Below are positions 34,281 to 46,234 of a stretch of DNA of 64,000 nt, piece by piece; position 1 is the stretch's first letter, and every line of letters starts with the position of its first letter. Made by a program: the position numbers and the translations under genes. The stretch is from positions 16,611,892 through 16,675,891 of the forward strand of contig CM030714.1 in the NCBI GenBank assembly GCA_017979445.1. The letters are read 5' to 3'. The notes beneath the pieces were generated by a model. The model made no database searches. It was not told the origin of the DNA and was given only the letters and a program-made list of their open reading frames with translations. The DNA comes from Akebia trifoliata. Its lineage: Eukaryota > Streptophyta > Magnoliopsida > Ranunculales > Lardizabalaceae.

Positions 34281-34924
34281 CGTGCGCCACCTCTCAACTG
34301 GAGATCGAACTGACTGTTTTTGGCTTCAGAGAAGTGAATTGAGGTTTTAGATTATCACCTATACGGTATATCAAACCAAGTCACCACGTATCGAAAGGTA
34401 TATAGGTGTGCTTGGGCAAGGGTGGCCAGATAAAAATGTATTGCACGTAGTAAGCTTAGAGTCTAGAAACCTTCCCTGTAAGTCACGACTCGAATTTATC
34501 TTGGGTGTTCCCGGATTATTTGATGAATGTATGTGATTGATGTGCATGATGAGATCAAAGTGTATGATTGTCCTCAAGGATCAAAACTGTCGTTTTGAAA
34601 ATTAAAACGGGTGCATCGACCCAATAAAGAATCCACTATTTTACAATAATGACCCAGTCCATCCTGATCCAACAATCAGGGTGGGCCGGGCCATTTAAAC
34701 GGAAAATGGAGATCAAATTTTCAAAAGAAGACAAATAGTTTATAGGAGGAGAATATTTTCCAAAAAATAGTGTTTTAAAAAAAAAAGGGGGTGTTCTCTA
34801 AAAAAATGTTTTCTAAGAAAAAATATTTTCCATAAGAATAAGATTTTCTGTAAGGAAAATATTTTCTAAATAAAAAGAAGATTGATATTTTACATGGACC
34901 TTGGAAGAGTACTAAAATACCTTT

Positions 34925-36118
34925 TTGTGTCGAACCAGGATGCTAGTCGCAGGCGATAACCCAATCGATCAGTTAGTCAAAACAACCGTCATAGGGATGC
35001 ACCCTGTAGAGAAGATCAATTTTGGAAGATTCATATTGAAGAGTGCTCTTTATTTCCATGAGTTTGAGATAGAATGGAACCTCTTACGTGTTATGGCTAA
35101 GCGATGGAACCCCTATCTTCACATATTCCATATGGGGTATATGCACTTGTGACCCACTCAGGAGGATTATTGTGGCATCATGAGGATATCCACTTCAGGA
35201 CCTCTAGTCAGGCCCTCATTGAAGACCGGATATTCTGGTGACCTCGCCACAGAACTGAACATTTCCAAGCAAGAAGCCAAGAACTTAGTCCATGACGGGA
35301 GATTGGACTTAGTACCTTTATTGGGCCCGTATCGTTCCCGCAGTCACCCTATCAATGTAAAACTCGAAGCCTGGTGAGCCACTAGAGACTATCGATTATG
35401 CTTAGGAATTCTAGCCCAATACATACTGACCTCTAATAATGATGGCCAAACTATTCCTGAGTCTTTCATAGATATAGCCTCTCAACTCTCAAGGAAAGCC
35501 AACCCAGTACCCCTTATCCTAGCTGAAACTCTCAGGTCTGGATGCCAGAAAAAAGGGTGAGCGGAAACCTTCAAAGGAAGCCCCTACTTACTTTATATGT
35601 GACATTGTGACCGTCTCAAAATCGTAGATATTCCCTCAAACCTCGAATATGGGCCAGAACACTTTTCCAAGAGAAACCTGTTAGTGCGTCTCAACTCAGT
35701 CAAAGCTTGGAGCAAATGGTTGGACTCTCGCCTTGCCTGTCATATCAGTTTTAAGTGCCCCTGCTGGATGACTGATCCCCCTGCTCTAGGAACCAAAGGA
35801 TCCTACTATGTCCATCTGATTGGTTTAGAAGAAACATCTTTTTACCATCCTAATCTGATCCCAAAACAGTACGACGTACCTATAGAGTTATCTTTACCTC
35901 AACACAAAGCTTTCTTTCCCCCCGAGCCTTTGACCGAAAAGTTAGTACACCTTATTGAGAAAGCTTGGAACAAGCGTACCTTAGGGTATCCAGACGGACC
36001 AGTAGAATTTAAAGAGCCAGTTGTTAGAGCCAAGAGGGTCAAGCCTGACAGCAATCCTGATGACCATCAAGACAAAATCAAGTGTCCATGTAAAAATTGT
36101 TCAAGTCAAATTTGTTGA
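34925..36118 (+). pseudogene. ORF1 upstream of gag in Tat element X, plant-mobile-domain-like
   Basis: One reading frame (ATG near 34940) runs about 398 codons to 36118 with four in-frame stops, all TGA: 35150-35152, 35375-35377, 35558-35560 and 35600-35602. Between them the frame is clean. The N-terminal part (LLRVMAKRWNPYLHIFHMGY then PTQEDYCGIM) resembles the W.P....F.FG..E..PT.EEY pattern of plant mobile domain proteins carried by some Tat/Ogre elements. The middle contains KAWSKWLDSRLACHISFK and the C-terminal tail ends CPCKNCSSQIC. Function in the element is unknown. The next frame, gag, begins 199 bp later. A truncated copy lies at 57140-57382. Confidence 0.6.
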
Positions 36119-36317
36119 AAGATGTTTTAATAAGAACATATTATTTGTCAATCATTTTCAATAAAACTATCTTTCTTTTTGAATAAATATTTATTTCCTT
36201 TTCGAATACTCATTGTGTGAATGGATTAATTAATGGATTGGTGCACAAACCTCAATAAAATGATTCTCTAAAATGTTATCAAGGGGGTAATACTGAAATT
36301 GACTAAATCAACCTTTG

Positions 36318-37691
36318 ATGGGGTCATATAGGATTATCATTGCGCCCAAACTCAAGCGTCCACCTCCTAGTTGGAGTCGTAAGTCTAGTCGGTTAGAACG
36401 AGCCACAATACCAAGTCAACAAGCAGAGATGGCTTCAGAATCTAAGCTCACAGAGATCCGTAAGATCTTGGCAACCTTTGCCAATGATATCAACAATATA
36501 AAAGGCAAAGTGGAAATGATAGAACAGACCTCGGAATCAACGGAAAATCCTCTAGATGACCCAAAGGAAAAAAAGGTAGAAGAGAAACGTCCACGTGAAG
36601 TCTTCGAGCTCCACGGAGACGAAGAGTATGTTGATGAAAATCTGGCGTTATCTAATAGAATGTCTCAATTGGAGTCAGCTATGAAGAGTATAAAGGGTAT
36701 TGATGAAATTGCAGCAGGCATTGAACCTCTGAACCATATCCTTAGAATCCATTTGCCAGAGAAGTTTGTGATGCTTGAAATGGACAAGTTCAGTGGAACA
36801 GGGTGTACGAAAACACATCTTAAGGTGTATGTTACCAATATGCGCACTATGAGGTTCAGTGACGAACATATGACATTATTGTTCCAAAGAACTTTATCAG
36901 GATCAGCATTACGTTGGCTAATGTCTCAAGATCCAGTTACTGTGGTTATATGGGAGAACATGTCAAAGGCCTTCTGGCATCCGTATAAGTACAGTACCGA
37001 GGTTGAGACTTCAAGAAGGGATTTGGAAGTAACTAAACAGAAAAATGGGAAGACATTCATGAATTTTATTGGTCGCTGGAGGGCCAAGACTACTCAAATG
37101 TGGGATAGACTTTCGGAGAAGGAACTAGTAGCGATTATCCTAAAGAACCTCTCTCAAAGATATGCTCAGCACCTAGTGACCCAATATCTCCCTACCTTTG
37201 AGTCCTTATTGCAAGCCGGAATCCAACTCGAGGATGCATTTACCTCTGGGATTCTTTCTAACCCCTCAGATAACAAGCCTAAGAAATCATATGTTCCCAA
37301 ACCCAATATCAACCATACTTACATCGCCAATACCTCAGTTACCCCAGCTCAACCCCCGGCCCGGGCTAATAATCAGGTTCACCCAAGTCAACCTCGAACT
37401 CCGCGTCAAATTACCAATTTAGGGATGACCCTTACCGTAGCTTTGCAAAAACTGTTACAAAAAGGGTTGCTTAACCCGATTCAACCTCGACCTTTACCAA
37501 ATCCCTTGCCAGCTGGACATAACCCCAACTTATTCTGTGAATTTCATCAAAATCCTGGCCATCACATGATTGATGTATCACCTTGTGCCATACCATTCAA
37601 AACCTTATTGATAACAAAAAGATCACAATCCCTAGCCCACCAAATGTCACCACTAATCTACTACCTACCTATCAACCTCCACCAACCCTAA
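36318..37691 (+). CDS. gag: gag of Tat element X
   Basis: ATG at 36318 (MGSYRIIIAPKLKRPPPSWS), 457 codons. The capsid core lies near residues 155-300: EMDKFSGTGCTKTHLKVYVT, LFQRTLSGSALRWLMSQDP, TSRRDLEVTKQKNGKTFMNF and RWRAKTTQMWDR. It aligns over its whole length with the gag at 50353-51873. A zinc-finger-like FCEFHQNPGHH stands near residue 415. Immediately after it, near 37574, a 1-bp loss shifts the frame, so the annotated end (RSQSLAHQ...) is out of frame and the true C-terminus continues in the frame of 37577 onward. Structural protein of the particle; probably inactive because of the shift. Confidence 0.85.
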   Translation: MGSYRIIIAPKLKRPPPSWSRKSSRLERATIPSQQAEMASESKLTEIRKILATFANDINNIKGKVEMIEQTSESTENPLDDPKEKKVEEKRPREVFELHGDEEYVDENLALSNRMSQLESAMKSIKGIDEIAAGIEPLNHILRIHLPEKFVMLEMDKFSGTGCTKTHLKVYVTNMRTMRFSDEHMTLLFQRTLSGSALRWLMSQDPVTVVIWENMSKAFWHPYKYSTEVETSRRDLEVTKQKNGKTFMNFIGRWRAKTTQMWDRLSEKELVAIILKNLSQRYAQHLVTQYLPTFESLLQAGIQLEDAFTSGILSNPSDNKPKKSYVPKPNINHTYIANTSVTPAQPPARANNQVHPSQPRTPRQITNLGMTLTVALQKLLQKGLLNPIQPRPLPNPLPAGHNPNLFCEFHQNPGHHMIDVSPCAIPFKTLLITKRSQSLAHQMSPLIYYLPINLHQP

Positions 37692-40650
37692 ATATGGTTT
37701 CTCACACCTCATTGCCATTTGATCCCGTCTCTTTTATCCACCCAATCCAAGTCAAACAGTCTAGTTACCCCCTTGTCGGGATAACTTTCACCGATGAGGT
37801 TTTCACTACGAATTATGAACCATTTGATCTAACCTCGGATGATACATATTGTTTATCCCCGCCTCGCTACAATAGTCCCGCATTCACTAGTTACCTGTTG
37901 GCCCAAATGAATTTGAAAAGTCCTGTACCTTTGACAGACGAAGATCCATACTTGTTGACTGAAGAAGATGAGCCTTTCTCCCTTTCCTGTGATGAAGTTA
38001 GACATATGACTCGAGCGGGAAGAGTTTTTAAGCCACAAGAACTCTGTGTTGATAATCCTGCAGCCCTAGCAAGAAAAGAAGGAGAAGATCCCACTAAGGA
38101 AATCATCGAAGAAGATAACTCCATGATCAAGCAGTTGAAAAAATCAGGGGCCAATATCTCAGTATGGGGTTTACTCATGGCTTCCACTGCTCATAGGGAG
38201 GCTATTCTCAAAGCACTAAACACAGCCCAAGTCTCCCTTGATACTTCTTCAGATCAGTTGGCCAGTATAGTAGGGGCAAATTACGTGGAGAATATCCTAT
38301 CCTTCTCGGACTCAGATCTCTCAAAAGAAGGGGCAAGCCACACTAAGCCGTTGCATATTACAGTTGACTCTAACGGGATGAGGGTACCTCTGGTTTTGAT
38401 CGATAACGGGAGTGTACTGAACGTTTGCCCGTTGAAAACGGCTACTTGTCTTGGGTTTAAGGTTGAAGATCTCAAGCTCACTAATCAAGGTGTTAGAGCC
38501 TATGATAATACTAATAGGGATGTACTGGGAATTTTGCACCTTTGATTATCCACAGGCATAGTTGAATTTCCTGCGGAATTTCAGGTTATTGACATCCAGT
38601 CTTCTTTCAATTTACTGTTAGGGAGACCATGGTTACACCAAATCAAAACCATCCCTTCTACGCTACACCAGAAGGTCAAGTTTATCAAGGATGGGCTAGG
38701 GATTACTCTCCATGGAGATGTTGAAATTGTAGGGATTGTAAACAGTACTGAAGCTAAGGATGAGTCGTTGCTTGAGATTCAACTAGAACAACAGGGAGTA
38801 GAGCTCAGTGGGTTCGAGTTTGAAAAGATATGCTCAGTCCAGTAGGATCAAGCCATGAAAGAATATTTTCCAATGGAAAATACCTCTAATTGCTACATGG
38901 CCAATATATTCAAGAAAATGAGATTCTTTCCTGGTATGGGCTTAGGTTGCAAACAGCAAGGTATTAAAGAGGCACCAGTGATTAAAGAGGTCATCGGCAT
39001 ATTCGGACTAGGATATAAGCCTACTAAGGAAGATTGGACTCAATACTGGAAGAAAAAACGAGACAAGGCCATTGCAAAAAGGCAAAGACGCACCACGGAT
39101 CTCATCAAAATGAAGCCCTATTGAAAGACCCTCAATGGTTATTTTGTGAAAGAAGGAGAAGACTTCCGCTACTGTGGGTTCCCAGAGCCGTTCATTGATC
39201 ATATCACAGGTACTCGTCTGCCGGGATTTGAAATCTTCTTTGGCATGGAATGGGCTGAAAAGGAAGTAAGCACAGAAGTTAAAGAAAAGAAAGTTGAAGA
39301 CTGGCAGCTCGATCTGGACTCCCTCAACATTGATCAGCTATTCATTGAAGACCATAGTGTTTTAGTGTTGTCAGTTGAGAAAGCGATCCCAAATCCCCAG
39401 TCTATAATCAAGCCTGCTATTGGGTGTCTCTCAAATTATCATGTAATTAGTCCTGTGTTGCATGTCAAGGCTGGGTCTGTCGGTCCCATTAGTTCTGTTC
39501 AGTTTGACATGCCAGTTGAGTCCTTTATTTCTGTTGAGTCGAGTAAGTTAGTTGTTTCTGCTGAGTCGGTTATTTCTAGTGAGTCTATTTTTCCTGCTGA
39601 GTCAAGTGAGTCTGTCAAGTCTGCAATGAGTCCTGTTACCCCATTTTTTTTTAATGAAATGAAAGAAATTTTTGATTACCCCCAGCGCAATAATAATTTG
39701 ACTAATAATCTAACTTCGGAGGGAGAATTTTTTGACGAAGAACCTTTCCCTGAAATAATCAAATTACTTGAACAAGAAGAGGAACGTCAGACTCAACCTC
39801 TAATAGAGGAAGTAGAGGTTATCAACCTCGGAACAAAAGAAAATCCTTAAGAAATTCGGATAGGGGTCACTTTATCTCCCGATGAACGCAAAGGGATAGT
39901 AGACTTGCTCAGAAAGTTCAAAGACGTGTTCGCATGGTCTTACGAGGATATGGTAAGCACAAATATTGTTTAACATCGGATTCTGTTATATCCTGATGCT
40001 CGACCGATCAAACAGAGACTTCGACGTATGAAGCCAGAATGGACTCTGAAAATCAAAGAAGAAGTTACGAAGCAGATTAACGCTGGATTTTTGGAAGTAG
40101 TCGAATACCCTGAGTGGATTGCCAATGTCGTCCCGGTGCCGAAAAAGGATGGAAAAGTTAGAATGTGTGGATTTCAGAGACCTAAACAAGGGAAGCCCAA
40201 AAGACAGTTTTCCTTTACCACACATAGATGTTCTAGTGGATAGTACAGCAGGACACGCTTTGTTGTCCTTCATGGATGGGTTTTCGGGGTACAATCAAAT
40301 AAAAATGGATCCTCGAGATATGCAAAAGACGTCGTTTATCACACAGTGGGGGACCTTCTGCTACAAGGTCATGCCTTTTGGTTTTGAAGAACGCTGGAGC
40401 CACCTATCAAAGAGCAGCCACGACTTTACTACATGACATGATACACAAGGAAGTTGAAGTCTATGTAGATGATATGATAGTCAAATGTAAGGAACGACTG
40501 GGACATGTTACGTTAGAAAAGTTTCTCACAAGAATTCAAAAGTACCAACTCCGCCTTAACCCATAGAAATGTGTATTTGGAGTAACTTCTGAAAAGTTAT
40601 TGGGATTTGAGGTCAGTCAGAGAGGGATCGAAATAGATCCTGTAAACTCA
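37577..40650 (+). pseudogene. pol: Gag end, protease, G-patch and truncated RT of Tat element X
   Basis: One frame carries the gag C-terminus (HTIQNLIDNKKITIPSPP), a linker, an aspartic protease with VLIDNGSVLNVCPL (near 38402; a DNG variant is common in Tat elements), LLLGRPWLHQ, a G-patch-like segment (FFPGMGLGCKQQG, FGLGYKP; 38915-39020) and a Ser/Glu-rich spacer. In-frame stops: 38543-38545, near 38844, 39122-39124, 39848-39850 and near 39972. RT starts near 39985 (RRMKPEWTLKIKEEV, VVPVPKKDGKVRM), changes frame near 40180 (DFRDLNKGSPKDSFPLPHID, FSGYNQIKMDP) and near 40380, and keeps YVDDMIVK at 40462-40485. Homology stops at about 40650, before RNase H and integrase. Confidence 0.88.
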
Positions 40651-40663
40651 CCAACGTCTACGG

Positions 40664-42231
40664 GATCAACTCGTCAATCCGATCGCAATGGTTCCCAATG
40701 ATGGATGTCTATTCCAATGCTTTATTTTGTTACCAGATATTTTTCAGAAATCAGGATCAGGTATCTCGAACTGACAAAACTTTAGAAACCACGCTACGTT
40801 AGGAAAATACGACCCCAGAAACATAGAAATCATCATCTCGCAAATCAAAAAGAAGCTTCACGATAAAAACCACTAAAAATGACCAAATTACCAAAATACC
40901 CCTAACATCAAAATAACCTTAGAACCTACGTTACGCTTAGGAAAACCCATTCAAAACACATAAAATAAAAAATTGAAACCAAATAAATCACTTCGTCAAT
41001 TTTCACAAAATTTGATAAAATTACGAAAATACCCCTCATAAAATTCACGACCATTTGACACAAAAAATTTCATAAATGACAAAAACCAACATTCCCATTG
41101 AATTCCTTACGAAAAACTGATTCCAAAACATCCTGAAACATTGAAAAATGACTTAAAACGTAAAAAATCCTCTCCGAGGGCAAAACGATAATTTTACAAC
41201 TTTAATAATTAAAAATTTTAAAATTAATAAACAAATCATTAAATAATGTAAAGTGAAACATTTAAGTCAATCAAGTAAGACTAAAGTCAATCTTAAAGTT
41301 AATCAAGTAAGACTAAAGTCAAGATATTAAAAGCTAACCAAGAAAAATTAAAGTCAAAGTATTAAAGTCAATCTCATAAGACTAAAGTCAAAACCCTAAA
41401 TCAAAACCCTAACCTAAACTAATCAAGTCAATTTCATAAGACTAAATTCAAAACCCTAAATCAAAACCCTAATCTAAACTAATCAAGTCAATCTCATAAG
41501 ACTAAAGTTAAAACCCTAAATTAAAATCCTAAAGACTAAGTCCATCTCATAAGACCAAAGTCAAAACCCTAATTAAAACTCTAAAAGAAATCATAATCAA
41601 ACCCTAATGCATCTAAAAGACTTTATAAAAAGTAGCCTCCACACCCTATTTTCGTATCAAAGAAAAAATCCTAGGAAAAGTAGGTGAAGAAGCCTCCACA
41701 ACCTCTCCAAAACCCTAATTTTGGAGTCCCAACTCCTTACCTAACACCCCTATTTCGATTTCAGCTTGAAAAACACCTAGGAACCTCTCAAAAACACCCC
41801 AAAAATCTACAACAAATCCGAAGCACCCAGATCCAAGAAGGAGATACCTTACCTCGGAGATCAGAAATCAGATCCGGAGATAGAACGAAGTAAGGAGTAC
41901 GGTACAAGGAGCCGTTTTCACCAGATCTGAGGGAATAACAATTTTGCAGATCGAAGGTAAGATTTTTTTGTTATTTTTTGAATCTAGGTTTGTCATTAGC
42001 GATGTAGTTTTATTTGGGATAAGTAGAGATCGGCATTGACCGGGCGGGATTGGTGCCTAACACCTTCCAACCTCGTAACATGATCCCCGGATTCAAATTT
42101 TCTGTAGTAGATTAGTTTTTTATCCGTTTTAGAGTCAGTTTGGTTCCTAGACCGTAATAACTAGGTGGCAACTCCCAAACCTCAAGGGTCAAAAGCGGAT
42201 CCGCGCACCCCGCGGATCGAGGATGCTTTCA
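40664..42231 (+). mobile_element. LTR of Tat element Y, missing its first 33 bp
   Basis: Begins within the LTR at atcaactcgtcaatccgatc, directly after the broken RT of X, and ends GGATGCTTTCA before a PBS. It has TATAAAA at 41624-41630 and a long run of gtcaatctcataagactaaa-type repeats with ccctaaatcaaaaccctaa (41255-41600). It lacks the ggacccctccatttgg block of the X LTR, so it is a different LTR subfamily and not simply X's own 3' LTR. Confidence 0.85.
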
Positions 42232-42232
42232 A

Positions 42233-42250
42233 TGGCGACTCCACTGGGGA
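42233..42250 (+). promoter_or_regulatory. Primer-binding site of element Y, tRNA-Arg type
   Basis: tggcgactccactgggga, one base after the LTR; marks this LTR as a 5' LTR. Confidence 0.88.
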
Positions 42251-44471
42251 CATTGAGGATCAGACTTGAAAACCCCCAAGTATGGGAACATCGCTAAAAT
42301 AACCTAGTTTTTTTTATTATTCTTTGTCTATTTGTTTACTCATTATTTGCATTTTTTTTTCTTGTTATTTTTGTTTCGTTCGATTTTTGAGCATGCCATT
42401 TTTGACTTTAAATATTTGACTTCGGCATATTATTATTGTGAGTTAATCAAGGGTCATCTAACGTGATCCTAAATAATGAAGGGTTGCAGAATGGTTGGTT
42501 TTATTGAAGATAATATGATGATTGGTAGACCATTGGCATTTAATTTTTACGCGTGCAAATTTTTTTTATTTTTTTTATTTTTTTAGGGTGCGTGCCATTG
42601 ATCATTAGACAATGTTTTGTTTTCTTAGTTTTTTTTTTAAAAATAAAAAAAAGTGTGTATTTAGTTATTTAAAAATAAAATAAATTTTTTTTTTTTTGGG
42701 CTAAGAAAGTAGTGTTGTCCATTGACAGCAAGAGGAAAATTTTTAAAAAAAAATTTTTAACAAAAAAAAGAGAGGAAAATGTTTCGGTTTAAGGTTTTGT
42801 CAACAAGTTGGGTTGGTGTGTCATGAACAATGACATTAATTCTCGGTTTACACACAAAACTTAACAACAGCGTCTGTGCATATGGAGTGGTGTGTAATAA
42901 GCAAAGTCTTTTTTTCCTATTCCCACATCATCTTCCCAAATGGTTTAAACACGATTTCAGCGTCCTCAATGGTGAGTTCTTTTGCATATCTATTTTTTTT
43001 ACATCTTATTTCATCGTCCCCAACGAAGAGACCCATTTTAAATCTGTCTCTCTACATCTTGTTTCATCTTGTTGAAGAGACAACTTTACCCGATCTTTCT
43101 CGATCCATAGATCTAATCGATCTCTGGGTTGGAGCATAAAAAAAGATGTTTTTTACAAAAAACTCATGGATTCTTCATCTGTTCTTGGGTTTTCAATTGA
43201 AGCAAGAAGTTTATTCAACGTGTAATGGAGAGAGGAAGTGAAACTGTGGTTAGTAGAGTTTATGCAGATTTTTTTTTCACTTCGAGCTCGAGCTTTAATG
43301 GGTCGTTAATGGCAGCAGTCTAATTTTTTTTTAAAAAAAATCCAATTTTGGAAATCAAAAGAGAGGGATATCCAGCAGATGCAATCGAAATCTCTTTCCT
43401 TTTCCCTTTCAAATAATTTTTTTTTTATGAAGTCACAAGTTGCAGCCGAAATTCACTGTTAAATTTCGAGTTTTTGGTTCGGTAGGAGCATGTTTTGAAA
43501 ATTAATTTTCGGTTTTAAGGGCTGTTTGATTCAGAAAGCTTGAGTTTTAATTTATTTATTTGAACAGTCTTTCGAGATTTCAGATCTTACAAATCGAAGA
43601 TTGAGAGGAAATTATGGATTATAATGGAATCAAATTTCTGAAATCAGTTTTGTGAGTCCCGATTTAGTTGTTTGGTTCGCGCTCCAAAAGGGAACTTTTT
43701 TGGATTTGAATTTTGAGCTAATTGGTTTAAACCGATCTCGATAAGATTGATAATTGTTTGAGGCAACCGGCCACTTCGTTTCCTATTCGTTTCCATTTTT
43801 TTTGTTTAAAAAAAAAAAAAATGTGATCTCACGTGTTATGGGTAGATGAAATCTCGCACATCTATTTTATGTGAATTACCCATAAGATCATGGATGTCTG
43901 GCAAATGTGGCAAAAATAAGATGACTAATTAGCAACCCACTCTATGATTAAATAGAGAACAATTCTGGTTTCTATGTGAGTTGTTATTGACACACCAATT
44001 TTTTTAATGTCACTTTAATCATAGTAATTATTTATTGATTTGCATGAAAATTTGGGTGACACTAGCAAAAGATGATGTGTCAATAACGATCCACTTATGG
44101 GTTAAATTTTTAGTTTTTTATAAATAAAAAAAAAGGGATTATTTGATTTTGGATCTCCATGCTAGCGATTATCCATTTATCCTCGATCCAATGTGCCTTA
44201 AAATTCTAAATTATTTTGGACCGTCCAAAATGACCCTTGATTGAAACACATAAAGAAATATGTCGGATTAAATGTTTGTTTCTAATACAGGTATGTGCTT
44301 GATATGCTTATCTTTAATCATGTGATTTGAATGTTTTTTATCTTGATTAAGCTCATGTGATTGGGATAGGATTTATTTCGATTAAATATTCATGCAACTC
44401 ATGTTATAATGATTGGTTTGATTGGATCCATGGGCCCATGTGTTTGGAAAAGGCCCCGGGCACACCCCACC
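42251..44471 (+). other. Leader of element Y, first part
   Basis: T-rich, AT-rich non-coding sequence colinear with 31453-33765 of X. It ends ggccccgggcacaccccacc, which in X (33752-33771) runs on into ctgctttgcacacacc; here that continuation is at 55965, after the gag-only element. CCACC at 44467-44471 and 55960-55964 is the target duplication. Confidence 0.8.
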
Positions 44472-46219
44472 TGAAAGCGCCCTCGATCCGCGGGGGTGCG
44501 TGGATCCACTTTTGACCCTTGAGGTTTGGGAGTCGCCACCTAGTTGTTAAGGTCTAGGAACCAAACTGACTCTAAAAAAGGCAAACTAATCTACGAAAGA
44601 GAAAAAGAGTCCGGGGATCACGTTACGGGGTTAGAAGGTGTTAGGCACCAACCCCGCCCGGCCAAAGCCGGTCTCTACTAACTTTCCAAGTAAATCGCAT
44701 TGCTAAAAACCTAGATGGAAATAAAAATAATAATAAAAAAAACTGATACCTTTCCGATAGCAAGGATTTTACTCCCTCAGATCTGACAAAAAGAACTCCT
44801 TATACTGTACTCCCTTGCTTCGTTCTGTCTCCGGATTTGACTTCGGATCTCCTAGATCAAGGTATCTCCTTGTTTTTGAATCTGAACTCTTCAAGTTTGT
44901 TGCGGATTGGGGGTGTTTTCGGAGGGATTTTAGGTGTTTTTCTAGACTAAAATTGAAGGAGGGATGTTAGGTAAGGAGTTGGGGCTCAAAACTAGGGTTT
45001 ATGGGGGGCTAGGGCAGCTTCTAGACCTACTGCTCCTAGGTTTATGATTTGATACGAAAATAGGGTGTGAGAACCTCTATTTATAGAATTTTTTTAAGGG
45101 TTGATTTGGATAGAATTAGTATTTAATTAGAGTTCTTTTAATTAGAGTTGTGTTTTAGTTAGACTTGTTTTAAGTAAAATTGTGTTTTAATTAGAATTGT
45201 TTTAGGTAGAATTATTTTTTAGTTAGAACTCTATTAGATAGAGTTATTATTTAATTAGAATTCCATTATGACTTTTGGTCTTATTTGATTGACTTTTAAT
45301 ATTTTGACTTTAGTCTTAATTGATTGACTTTTAATATCTTGACTTTAGTCTTGCTTAATTGACTTTCATTTTGACTTTAGTCACACTTGATTGACTTTAA
45401 TACCTTGACTTCAGTCTTGTTTGATTTATTTTTAATTTTTGGAGAACCCCCTTCCATTATTTCTTTAATTCTTTGGACCCCCAAATGGAGGGGTCCTTAA
45501 AGAAATATCTTACGAACCCTCAACAATTTTACCCGAAAGTCCGATTGATCGATTTTTTCGGTTCAAACTTTTAAATTAATTTCATCAATGTTTCACTTTA
45601 ATTATTTAATATTTTATTTATTAATTTTGAATTTTTTAATTATGAAAATTATGAAATTACCGTTTTGCCCCCGGAGAGGACTTTTCACGTTTCAAGTCGA
45701 TTTTTAATGTTCTAGGATGTTTTAGAATCGGTTTTTCGTAAGGAATTCAATGAGAATGTTGGTTTGTGTCATTTATGAAAATTTTTATGTGAAATGATTG
45801 TGAACTTTATGAGGGGCATTTTCGTAATTTTGTCAAATTCTGTTAAAATTGGTGAAATGATTTATTTGGTTTCGATTTATTATTTTATGTGTTTGAATGG
45901 GTTTTCCTAAGCGTAATGTAGGCTCTAGGGTTGTTTTGAGGTTAGGGGTATATTTGGTAATTCGGTCAATTTTTAGTGATTTTTATCGTGAAGCTTCTTT
46001 TTGGTCTGCAAGATGATGATTTCTATGTTTCTGGAGTCGTATTTTCCTAGCGTAGCGTGGTTTCTAAGGTTTTTTTAGTTTGAGATACCTCATCCGGATT
46101 TCTGAAACACATCTGGTAACAAAATAAAGCAATGGAATACACATCCATCATTGGGAATCATTGCGATCGGGTTGACGAGTTGATTAATCAGGCGGATGCA
46201 AAAATGGGGTGTGTCTATA
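44472..46219 (-). mobile_element. 3' LTR of the gag-only element
   Basis: 1748 bp. The minus-strand start at 46219 reads TATAGACACACC (TG mutated to TA); it ends GAGGGCGCTTTCA at 44472. About 66 bp (45316-45381) of the gattgactttaatatcttga-type tandem repeat are present here but absent from the 5' LTR. Otherwise near-identical to 54282-55959. Confidence 0.92.
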
Positions 46220-46234
46220 GATGCCCCTCTTTGG
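46220..46234 (-). promoter_or_regulatory. Polypurine tract of the gag-only element
   Basis: CCAAAGAGGGGCATC on the minus strand, directly before the 3' LTR. Confidence 0.75.

Larger units (their letters stand above)
31453..34924 (+). other. Long leader of Tat element X
   Basis: About 3.5 kb between PBS and ORF1, as usual in Tat/Ogre elements. It contains T-rich stretches (31700-32000), a 78-bp tandem repeat (32395-32580), a GC-richer modular block with internal duplication (33730-34420) and an A-rich end (34700-34900). The modular block recurs in element Y (55965-56660) and, on the minus strand, in the gag-only element (52330-53090). No sense-strand coding frame of note. Confidence 0.75.

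Noticed and set aside
41684..41893. 69-codon plus-strand frame with a Pro-rich peptide
   Set aside because: It is inside the R/U5 part of a Tat LTR; the equivalent region is not open in other LTR copies.
40664..42231. This LTR as the 3' LTR of element X
   Set aside because: It lacks the LTR block that X's 5' LTR has, is followed by its own PBS and leader, and has no polypurine tract before it.
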